Assembly (NCBI GenBank): GCA_012295275.1
Contig: CM022665.1
Location: forward strand, 7,490,976 to 7,554,975
Direction of reading: 5' to 3'
DNA: 64,000 nt
Origin: Chrysomallon squamiferum
Taxonomy: Eukaryota; Mollusca; Gastropoda; Neomphalida; Peltospiridae
Positions within the stretch are counted from its first letter, which is position 1, and each line of letters starts with the position of its first letter. The notes under the pieces are model-generated. The model had not been told where the DNA came from, did no database searches, and worked only from the letters and a program-made list of their open reading frames with translations. Shown one piece after another: positions 40,470 through 52,700 of the stretch. Made by a program: the position numbers and the translations under genes.

Positions 40470-43400
40470 TGAAATTTCAAAAACAAAAATTCTTAATCCA
40501 AATGAGTATATATAAGATTATACTGGAGAGTCAATACGCTACTGTATCTGTATCTATATCTATATATACAATTTCAATTACATTACAATGTTACGTGAAT
40601 GTAAAATATATAATTATATTAGATATATATCCAACTAAAAATACAGCAAGTTGTAACAAAAGTCAATAAAAACACTGTATGTTATCATTTAATCATTGTG
40701 TTTATCTCTCACTACGATAACGATCAAGTTAATATTCATTTCTGTTTCATGCTTAAAACGTGAAGAGGTAATATTTTCAAGTCTGACTTTGTTTACATAT
40801 AAATTTTTGACTGACACAACTCTGTTCGACTGAACAAAACTTTCACTACGCTTTTCCTTTTAAACCAGAATAGACTTATGGGACAGTGGCAATACTATTT
40901 GGTTCATAATGACCGTTGTACCGATTGAAGACCAACGTTTGTTTTTTCATCGACATCAGTAAACTATTCCGTACCTTTTGAACCACACGAAATACAAATA
41001 TGCGATAGATATAGGTAAACATAGTTTCTTTAGTTTTATTGGCGCAATTAAACGGTGTTTCATTGCAGGAATAGAGATTTATACGAATGTATAGTTCATA
41101 AACGATGAAACACTACCACAATTGCGTAACGCAGTACGAGAGAATTTTATACTGAAGTAAATCGTTGCATATGCCAGGGTGGAGCAGACCACATGTCGAA
41201 GTTTTTTAATCGCAAAATCAACCAGTTTCCTCCTTCCCCTATATTTACTGTTGTACTGATGTGTGCGATATAATGGATTTATTATGGATTTATCAATACG
41301 TAGGTATATACTTCGTTGTCTATAAGAAGGTTTGTTTACAGATCCCTGCTTACTGTAATGAGAAATCCATGAAGGAGGGAAAAGAAGAATAATAATAAAA
41401 CCCTGGATTATTAAAAAATTTATTTATTAATTATTTAATTTAATAACAACAAAATGTATTGATGTCGCCTGATTGACATTCATTCACACATATAGGTAAT
41501 AAACGTGGAGAATTTCATCATTGTTTTGTTTTTCTTTCTTTACTATATCATTTTATACGTTGTTGTTACTAGATCGCCTGATGAGTACCGCCGATGAGGT
41601 ACATAATTTAAGAGGGGCGAAATATTCACAACTATTTAATATTACAAACGACAACGGTAATATGGAAAAATAAAGAAATAATAAGAAGAAATCGTCATAA
41701 ATGTAATTATTTTACAATGATTCAGATAAACGGTTACACAAATTGTGATCTTATTTATTTAAAAAAAAAAAGAAAAAAGAAAGACGTATTTTACAATTTT
41801 AAAACGCTATTATTTGGGTAACATTTTTCTTCGACACCGGTTAGGTAGCTCTCTTATTCTCTAACCCTCTGCTTAACACAAATAATTACAAAATTTAATA
41901 TTAATTATATTTATATTATAAATCGTGTCTGTGTATATTTAAATTTTTATGCTAATAAGATAGTACATTTTAATTATATTTGAGAAATGTGTTTTGAATC
42001 TAAAAGGGAACGCCCCAAACGTCACGTGGCCTCTCGCCGCTCATCTTTTTTTTCCCTCCACGCAAAATTTGCTTTTACGAACATTTTTAAAGGTCTTGTC
42101 GCAATTGGATTTGGTTTATTTTTAATGGTATGTTTCATAATATTGTTGTTATAACCAAGAACCTTTCTAATTTGTTTACATTTGCAATATACATCAGAAT
42201 ATAGTTTAAAAATACATTAAATATGTGAATGATTCGTAGTCTTTTTACTATGTATAGAACAAAGAAATAAATCAATTAAAGTTATCATTGCATCGCATAG
42301 TTTCGGGTAAAATTACTTCAGTGTATGCTTTAAGCAATTGTATTTCTTATTACGGCGATTATAATAAGATTTTTCAAGATGTATTATTAATTTGTTGTAA
42401 ACTAAAACCCACGTGGGTTAGTGGGTCCGCCATTTTGATGACAAAAGGCCACGAGGTAGCCGGAAGCTACGCGCTAGGTGTCAAAAGTAGGTCATTTCCG
42501 TACATATGGACCAGGCCATTATTTATAGATGAATAACGAATAGACAAAATACGTCTTATTCCTAAAAATAAGATGTTATGCCACCGATGGCTTGCAAAAC
42601 TTGTAACATTTGCTATTAAAAATGTGTATTATTTATTCACGTTTACATGATTCAGCATTTGGTTTTGAGACGAAATGGAAATTTGATTTGAAATACAATT
42701 TCAAGAATTTGTATGTTTTGTTGACAAGTACATTTCCTACTTTGGAAACATTGTCAACACGTTTCGATTTGCATCATTGGCTTTGAATCCATATGTAATT
42801 AAATCTTTCATCAGTACCTCTCATCAGTACCTCTCATTTCATGAGAAGTTAGAGACTAAGAGTAAACAAACTACATTGAGTATTATTATATTTGCGATTT
42901 CTGTAAGGTTTATCATTATGTATTGTTGTTTGAAAAGAATTCAGTTCATTTACAATTACAGTATATCATAGTTCATTCTTTACACATCTTCAGCTTTGAT
43001 AACATTATGATTTACTAGAGTATATCATTTGCTTTGATTATCTATGTTACTGTAATTAGAACTAATCTGATCCCTTATTACTTAAGTAATGTTATGCAGT
43101 AGATTCAATTGACAGCAAGTGAGTTTAAAACGCATGAGTATATTTAGTTAGTAATTAGTTGTATATAACTGTGACAGATATTACAGTGGTTGGAAGAACA
43201 GAATATATTTTTAACATAAAAATCTCACGTCAACACACCTCATGAGACTGGCGGCAGCCAGTACCTACTTAGGCAGTCTGTTTCTGACATCTAAATTTTT
43301 AATGCATAATTTATTTCTACCAAAAAACAAACAAAAAACTAATATGAGTTTAAAAAATATATATATATAAATAAATAAAAAAAAAGGGTAGCGGGGGGAA

Positions 43401-43979
43401 CATGCATCCATACAGGATATACACAAATATTTTCAATATTTGTTTCAGTTTGTCTATTTAGAATTGATTGAGATGAACAATGACTACTATTTATGAGTGA
43501 AATTATTCCCCTTCTAAAGTTATGAAGCATTAACTATCGAAAGTACATGTGGTAGTTAATAAATATTACACACACTTTATTTAGGAACATTTACTGTGGA
43601 TAAAGTGTTTATCAAAATATTTTGCTTGTCAGAATGGTAACCTTTTATATTTTCTCTCATCTATGATATAACTGTGATAAGGAAACTAAACACCAGTAAA
43701 ATGTAAATCTTTATTGAGAAGGACATGTACAAATAAACGTTAAACATTTAAAAAAAAAAATTAATGAACTTGTCAGTATTTGTAGTTAAATGTTATTTTT
43801 CATTTGTTGCCAGTTGGTTAGTTGTTCAATATATTCTAAGTATGGTTTGAATTATTAATAATTAAAGGTTGCTGATTAAATACTATAATGAGGTAATCAA
43901 TTTTATTCTGAAATATATTTATTCTTGCATACAGGTTTTTGTTTTTATGCATTTAAGTTTTTTATTATAATTTTCAGTT
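40470..43979. other. Divergent intergenic region between the JmjC and hnRNP genes
   Basis: AT-rich with a more GC/CpG-rich stretch around 42000-42480 that looks like a promoter. A repeat-like CTGATGAG...GCGAAA segment lies near 41578-41622. No coding region is supported; the short open frames here have no protein-like composition. Confidence 0.6.
42000..42480 (+). promoter_or_regulatory. Putative hnRNP R/Q promoter with E-box, YY1 and ETS-like sites
   Basis: Within an AT-rich background this stretch has several CpGs and recognisable motifs: GTCACGTGGC near 42020, a perfect 12-bp palindrome ACCCACGTGGGT (42407-42418), CCGCCATTTT (42427-42436, YY1 consensus) and CCGGAAG (42460-42466, ETS core). 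YY1 sites of this form often sit just downstream of housekeeping start sites. The hnRNP coding start lies at the beginning of a later exon (acceptor immediately before 43978), so a noncoding first exon here is expected. A possible donor AATG|GTATGT lies at 42127-42134. Transcription start is inferred. Confidence 0.5.
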
Positions 43980-46765
43980 ATGGCCCTAAATGGCGAGGAG
44001 CAAATGGATGAAATTACAGCAGATCAGATCAAAAGTGAAAATGTATCTGATCAGGTAAAAACTGAAGATGTTGACATGGAAAACGGAAATGCAGAAGACC
44101 TAAAGAAATTGACAGATTATGGAATAAGTAAAGCTGTTTCACTGGAGTTGGTTAAAATCTATGGAACAGGTATTTTTCTTGTTGAATTAGCTACTTTTGT
44201 ATAATTTATTTTCCTTTTTTTGGGGAATTATAGTTCATTTAATCTTAACTTATATTTCTGACTTCTGGATTAATTTTTTTGTGGTGATAGATATGTTTTT
44301 TTTTAGCATTTGTGTTTTTATTGAAAATAGTTGTTTTGAATATTTTGCAGAATTTGAAATTTGTCCCTGTTTTAAGCTAAATTATGGAATAATAAATGGA
44401 ACATTCCATGTATTATACAAGAAACTAGAAAAATAAGATCTGTACTGCCAATCATTTCATACAGAGTGATACTGTGACTGACACATATTTCCATCACCAT
44501 ACAAGAATAGTAAAAAGTGGTAGCCCCATAATAAATTTAACTGTTTATTTAACGTACATAGAGCTTCCACTGTTTTTAATGTTTCTGGTTTTGCTTGTTT
44601 ACTAACTCAGCTGCAACACATTTTGTGGGAAATTAACTATATTCATTTTTTTTCAGTGTTTGTTACTTTGTGTTTTTGCAGGCAACATAAAACGATTCTA
44701 TATATCTCCAAACTGCATCAGTTTTCTTTGTTGAACATCATTTAAATTCCTTTTTCTATGATGGCACAAAACACTGAGACCATTTATATATTTCATAGCA
44801 ATTTCTTGCTCTTGTTTCCATTTTTGAATCAGAATTAAATACAAATCCTCAAATACAAACTTTACAAATGCCTCATTTATAAACAATATTTTTCATTTGT
44901 ATCAGATGGTTTGGAAAACTGAAGAAAAAGACAAATGTACTCTTTTTTTTTTTTTTTGCGTACAATCATATTGTGCAGTTGCTATCTTTGGCTCAAGCCA
45001 TAGAAACTTTAACAGAAACTTGTGCCAGGAGAGTACACGCATGAAAGGATGATTAAAGCAACTTGAAAACTAGTCACTAGAAAGGCAGAAAAAAAATGAT
45101 ATGGTGGTGGACAATCAGGGTTAGAGTTCTAATATCTTGTGGGAAGGTATCAGTACCTAACACTTCACGTTACTGATAAGGTCGAGCACTGCAAAAAGTA
45201 TTATTAAAGATCACAGGACAACTAAATGTAATGCAACATAATCATACAGCAGTTAGGTACACTGTTTTATTCAAAGCTAGCCAGAGTTGACAAACTGTAA
45301 ACAAAAGAGTAACTGAATTATACAGGAACAATACTGAAAGCAGAAATCTGAGTAAACTGAGTAAATAACATTGTGTGTTTGGTAATGTTGACCAAACATC
45401 TGTTTTATAGCATATTACATGAGTAAAATTTTTTGTTCAATTTAACTGAAAATCACTTCCATTTTGAAATACACATATTTTGACTCTTACATGACGGTTG
45501 AAAACCTACTGAATCTAAACACGGTCCCATTTCAAATTCATATTTCCCAGTAATTTGCTTAAGCCAGTTGTGAGAAGTAAAAATAATATCAGTAAGGGCA
45601 AAAACAGATGTTTTACTTCTTAAAGGAAAATGGTCCAGTGAAATCTGTTTCTTTAAATTCTTTTTAAAAATTGCTAAAATGATAACACAGTGTCAGTCAC
45701 ACATTAGAAAAGAGAGAAAAACAATTCAGGAAAAAAATTACTGAACTCCCAAGGGTCCCATATTGAGTTGATTTTATTGGTGTCGGCTGAAAATTAAGAT
45801 CTCTATAAGTGACAGGCTACATGCCCTCATACTTTGCAAATAAATAGTTAAAATGCATATACATGTTATAATAGTTTTACTTGTTTTTCTATTTATTTAT
45901 TATTATTTTTTACATTAAACAAAACATTCACATTTATAAAATCGTAAACAACAAATGAACATTTTGTATCATAAAATTTTTCTTTTCTTATTTTTTCTTC
46001 TCAATATTACTCCATTATAGCATGGGGAATAGTCTTAAAAAGAACATCTGACTTTTTATTTGTGTAAAATAGTGGTATGAAAAAGCATATTTTGTTCAAG
46101 TTATGTAATTCTTCTTCTGTAAGATGTTACACTGTTATTTAATCTGATCTTAACACATTAGTAATGAATTTATTGGAGAAATTCAGACGTAACAATGACA
46201 GTTATTTTGACTTGCAGGTAAATTGACTGCTTGAACTTGATGAAAGAGCTTTAGATGCTCTTAAAGAATTTAATGCTGATGATGCAATAAAAGTACTCAA
46301 GGAATTCAGCAGCAGCAATTTAGAGCATGTTACAAACAAAAGTGCATGGCTGTGTGGCCAGATGAAAACGTACAGACAAAAGAGACAAGCAGGTGGTTCT
46401 GCATCACAAGCAAAAGGCCCAGATGAGGCAAAATTAAAGGTAGGAGTTTGTTCTTAAAATGTTGTATAACTGCAATAAATGACAATTAAGTTTGTATTGT
46501 TAATATATCTGTAATTAAATGCATTAAACAATAAACTTACTTTCCTTTTTTGGTCCATAATTTAATAAAAAAAAAACTAAAAAAAAACTGCATTTACAAT
46601 GTAAATAAAATTTGTTTGCAGATGTCCACATTAATTATAGACAATACAGAAAACTGATATTTGTTTAGTTAAGAAGATTATGAAAATACGATGTAAATCT
46701 ATAGATGCCATTGGTTGCTAATAGTAAAATAATTTTATTCATTTGTTTGTTATTATTTTTCTGTT

Positions 46766-46796
<31 letters not shown>

Positions 46797-49700
46797 TTTT
46801 TTGATAATTCAGTAACATTAATTGCAGAAATCACTGAAAGATCTAATGAGAAATAGAATCTTTTAAAAAGTTGGAAAGTTTATTTCATCAGTACCAGTAT
46901 TGCTAAATTTTATTGTCGGTATTCTTATTAAAATAAAAGATTTGATTCTTACCATTCCTGTTATGCAAACATGGCAAACAGAAGTTTCTTGAAGTCTACA
47001 TTCTCCAGAATCAGGTTTTTGATACAGAAGGTTTTGAGTATCAGTATTCCAGTTTTGCGGATAGGTTAATAATTTTAATAATGTACAGGGTGTCCATAAA
47101 GAGTCTTTACAGTTTAAAAAAACTATTACAAAAAAGGTATAGATCAGAGAAAATTTCAACAATGGTCAGATGATATGTAACCTTTGTTTGCTGTCAAATC
47201 ACAGCAAGTACAAAGCTAAGAAAATGCTTTTATGTCTGCTTCAAATGACACTTATAATAGCCGTGTCTTTAATTGCCACTAGTCCCATGATTTCATACAT
47301 TTAATGCCCCTAATTAATACCTGCATCACCTTTCTGGAATAGATTCCAAGGATTAGCTGAGTTTATGCATTGCAGAAGATTATAGTTAAACATCAAATGC
47401 TTGCAGTCCTTTTAAGTAACATTGATATATATATATGATATATACACATCACAGTATCTTAACTTATTACTACTAACTATTTAATAGAGTGAAAATTCAA
47501 GCTGCTTATGTAAATAAATTTGTGCTGTTCTATATAAATTGAAAAGGTAAAATTTTTCTTGAAAGATCTTGATAAATTGTTCACAACTCAGGTTGAATTT
47601 TTATTCATTCATCCATTTGTCATTTTGATGATTTTGGCATGTTTATCATGTTATTATGAGCAAACATAGAAACATACAGGTCTGATTCTTTTTAAGCTCA
47701 TTTAGCAAGTTGGTCCCATCACTGTTGTTGATTTTCAATCTTTTGTGTCAGTTGCTTTTCAAACTACAGTTGGCCAAAGCAGCCCTTTCTGCTAATTAGC
47801 AAATAGGGCTGAAAACCGACCAAATAACTGACATACCAATTTGCATGTATATCTTTTGAACTGCTGGAGATAGACATAATATTTTGTTTGTTTTGTAGAT
47901 AGTCATAATGTTTTGTGTGTTTTGTTTCTTTTTACTACAGCTTTCATTATGTGCTAATTTTTTTTACATATTTTATGAAATTAAAGTCAGAAAAACTTTG
48001 CCTTCCAGTACCTACATGAAAATGAGAAAAACAAATGTAAAATGACAAATGTGCAGAAAAACAACATTTTCAACAGTATCTCATTTCATTTCTGATGATC
48101 AGAGTTGTCTGGGATTTAAAAGTTTGAAAGTATTACATCTACAGAGCACCTGTTTTGATTGTGATCATTGTATATTCCAAATAGAGGAAAAGTCCAAAAT
48201 GACTTGTGCAGACAAATAGATAACCACCACAAAGTAAATAACATAAATGGCCATAACGTAAAATTATCCTATGGGTTTGCATTAGATTTTGAGTGCATAA
48301 AGACAATAAATTGGTCTATTATTAACTAGTTCAGATATGATCAATTCAGATGAGTTTGTACTTGGCATTTACATGATAGCTATAAATTATAATTTATAAA
48401 GTACCATGCAACTTAATATTAAACCAGAAACCCGCTTATGTTCAACTAACATAACAAGTTCACATTGTATTTTGAATGTGTACTATCAGTTAGGAATTAA
48501 GGGGACACATTAGTCACCAACATTTGAACCCTCATATCTTAGGAACTACTGGGCCAATCTTCATAGAATTGGTATTGTTGAAAAGGCAATATGACAAGGT
48601 TTCCAAATCTGCTGTTATTGTTGAGTTAGAAGAATGTTAGGGTACACTGACCTTTTGACCTTTATGACCTTGAGATGACCTTTCTTGAAATTTAATCTCC
48701 CACATATAAAAGTTACAGAGGTGTAGTATTCTTTGTTTAGCAGCAATACACATTCAGAAATTGCATGTCCATGAAAATAACACCTTTTCTGCCATTAACA
48801 TCTGATTAGCTAAAACCTGAATGACCAATTCCTGATGCTAAGATCACCATCTCTCTTGATCACCAAGTAATACATTGTAGGCCTACATGCTATGATTATA
48901 TGATATCAAACTACTTCCCTCATTGCCTTCTCACCAGTTCAACAATCACAGAATCGTTTGATCACCCACTTTCCCCATAGTCTTGCAATTCTAGCACCAT
49001 CCTTTTTACTCAGAGAGTACATCCATAGAAGTGTTTCAATGACACAGAAAATGTCTTCTTCATTTGGTCAGTGAAATAAGATCTATGAGGGTGCATGAAA
49101 CAAATGAAGAGGTTGCCATGCTCTTCTAAAATATCCTCAACTAGCCCAACCCATGCCTCAATGTCATACAGACAACAAACATAGTTTTGCTTCTTGGTGC
49201 CTCTAGTAACTCTGTCATATCATCCTCAGAATCCTGGACAGATACTAGTTCTGGTGTGATGTTGAAAAAGTGAATACCTGGAATACTGTTGATGCAGAAG
49301 TCCATGATAGCCTCACTGGTCAGGACTGAGTCTATGTAGGGATGCTGCAAACTGGCCTTTGTCAGCAACCTCTTCACCATCCAAGCCACTTTTGCTGTGG
49401 CTTGTTGCAGACAAGTTCCATTCACCTTCCAACCCAATGTCCTCTTCATGATGGCACAGGTTAACAAAATTGTTCTTATTTTTATACAGTCCAGCCCAGT
49501 CATCAGTGACACAAAATAGTGCAGTGAACTGAATTGATCTTGAAACTAGTTTTATCTCAGGCATAATCACTGTATTACCTTAAAATACAGTGGTCATAGT
49601 ACTAGTAAATGTATCACTATTCTTATATTAGACATAATAGTAGTTCAAGTAATTATAGTAAAAGTTGTAGAAGTATCAGTGTTGTAATACCCATAGAAGT

Positions 49701-52700
49701 ATTTGTATTCTATTAGTAGTACTGGTATAATTACTACTACTGCCAATAATAATCATAATGATAATTAAAGCAATATTAATGCTACAAGTATTAGAAGAAA
49801 TCATGGAAGTAGTTTCATAGAGGTAGTAGTAGTAGTAGTGGCAATAGGTAGAAGGCAATATAATAGTAAAATAGAGGGAGTGTTAATATAATTAGTACTA
49901 GAAAAAGTGGTACTATTAATTATAGTGCTAGTAGTAGAAGAAGGAGTGTCAATAGAAGTAGCAAAATAAGAAATAGCTATTGTAGTATTTGTTGATATAA
50001 TGGTGATGCTAGTAGCAATAGTATTTGTGATAATAAAAGTAGCAGTAGTGGTGATGATGATGTCAGTAGTAGTTGTTCTAATAATAAAAGTAGTAATAGC
50101 ACCATTAGTAACAGTAGTAATGGTAGAAGTACTGGTGGTGGTGGTAGTAGTAGTAGTGGAGGTGCAGGTAATAACAGGAGCCTAGAGGGATAATAGCAGT
50201 ACTAGAAGTAACTACTAACACCAAACATTGTAGTATCAGTAGAAATAGTTAGGAACAAAAAGTAGTGGGAATAGACAGAGTAGTAGAAGAATTAGTAGTA
50301 GTAACTTCTAATTGCCACGTGCTCAATGGGGATTTCTCCAGGGAATTTCAAGTAGTTCCTGACTTTCCTGAAGCCATACTTCCTGTTAACCCTTTGTGTC
50401 TGATTGTGTAGAACGTGTGATGCCATTTGGCATCTTTTCATATCCTTCAGACATGTCAGGTGGATTTTGACTCCAAAGATGAGTTTTTGATCTGAACTGT
50501 TCCAAGGTTTGTGGTTCATTTTGGCCAAAAATTACAAAAATTATTCAGGTTTCTATTCATACAAGTTAAAAAGTCCAAATAAATTTAATTATGTCCTACA
50601 AAATGCATCACTGAAATATACACATTTGCGTTTAATTCTGGGTTTTAGTTTCAATGTGTTTCTTGAAACCTCCATGAAATTGACAGTAGGAAAGCCCCAT
50701 TTTCACAGAGCATTATAGGGCCAATGTTCTAAAAATAGATACAAACTCCATTGAGATATTCCTTCATTTAGTGCACCACCCTCTGAGAATGTGAGAGAAA
50801 AAACTTAAGATAGTGTTGCCCATGGATTGGTTGTATGATATCACCTGACCTGTTGCTGCAGTCTGATTGGTTATTAGCATTAATTCCAATGACATTGATT
50901 TTTCCCCCAAATGTATTGTTTAAGATTTTATTTTTTAAATTATGGAGACTTATTGTGGAAAGAAAACCAGTACAAAATACAAATTTGGGAAACGGAAGCT
51001 ATCACACAAACAACAATTACAGTCTGTGCAATACAAAATATATGATAATTCTTAAAGATTCCCCTCTCTCCAACACACAGACAAAGCAATGTTATTTATA
51101 CCCATGTGTACTACATTGATGAAAAAAAAACCTGCAGATTTTCACTTGCACCATTTTAATTGATCACCATTGTGAGCCACCATCTCTACAAGAACATGAA
51201 CACAAACAACATTAACACAACTTTAATAAACAGACAACAATTAACAAGTGACCAGCTGATCCATACAATGCAGGAAATACAGAAACACGAGACGTGTATG
51301 CACATAACACAATAAAAACCGAACTGTAATGAATATTCACAACACCAAACACTGACAGACACTGACGAGAGTTCTTGTTACATTGATTTGTTAAGTCTCA
51401 CATTCCTTCCCCCTAAGATGTTGAATCCAGGATGACCAAATCTTTGTTGACAATCACAGACTTGCAATGATGTCATTCCATATTAGTTTCACATAGAAAA
51501 TCACCATACACTTTTGATACCAGTTCTCAAGTGTTGTTTCTTAAACTTCAGCTACTTGTCCTTGTGACACAGTTAGCAGTCTCCCAATTTATTTCTTGCA
51601 GTTTTTCAGCAACAGTTCAAACAACTTTTTTACACTGTTCAGTGCTAATACCACTAGCCAACAATTCCCAGTATGTTTCTTGAACATCATTTGAATATTT
51701 TGTGTTGTATGTTTAAACCACTGAATTACCTGTAAATGTTTCAAGTTTCTTTGTGTTCCCTAACTGAAGTTCAGAAATTCTCATCCTCAGATTCAACAGG
51801 ACTTGATTTTCTGTATTTGTTGATCTGTTTCAATCTCTTCCATGCATTATTCCAACATGAAAGCACACTTCTGAGCATTTACTGTTGTTTTCTGGCTGTT
51901 GTCTACTTTTTCTTTAAATTTGGTATATACATCTATTTCAAGCACAAATTCTTTGCCCATCCTTGTCTGTCAGTAACACAGTCATTATCCTCACCTTTCT
52001 ATAATGTATCAAAAGGTGCTGCTACTTTATTCATGGGAAGAAAAGCAATTGTAGCTATCTGACAGATTAGTATTGTAATGAAATGCCAGTTAAATGTGGT
52101 GCTAGATAATTTGGCTCAAATGAACCTTCAATGACAGGAAATATGGTGCAATAAATAAATGATTATATGCAGTTTTGTAGTTATGCTGCTTTTTTGTTAT
52201 CTGTTGATAAATTTTTTACTGAAATATTTAATTTTCAGAGCATGTGCATCTGGTTGTGTAATTATGACCTGTGGTGTTTATTTGGAGGTTATTTTGTCAT
52301 AGTAGATCTTGATCATCTTGTTTTTAAGTGCATCTGCTGCATGATTGTGCTCACCGACTCTGCTGAAAATTTCTTTACCAAGAACTTTGATTTTGCTTTA
52401 CAGCTGTGGTGCCTTCTTCCTTCACACTTTATAAGAAATATCCTCCTCCTGTCAGACATAAACATAATTCCTGTAGGTATGTTCTGGATGACCAGAAGCA
52501 GACTCGGTGAACTTCATCTTATAAAATAGGATATAATGCATGACCTTACATACTGTTTTGTTCATCAGAATTATAGATCACTTGCCAAATAAAATGAATC
52601 AGCCTGAATTAGTAATTATGTGATGTTTCAACAGACTAAATTAATCCAAATGCTTTCAGTCAAGTTTGTTAAGATCTGAAGCTGCTATTATGTATGATGA

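Noticed and set aside
44900-45400. Non-repetitive, more complex stretch in hnRNP intron 1 that might be a retroelement flank
   Set aside because: No terminal repeats, coding motifs or second copy could be identified by eye.
49141-49512. 123-codon minus-strand open frame as an intact gene
   Set aside because: Homologous motifs lie in two other frames on either side, so it is one piece of a decayed element.
50000-50185. Val/Met-rich open frame resembling a membrane peptide
   Set aside because: It is translation of the AGT-rich low-complexity tract.
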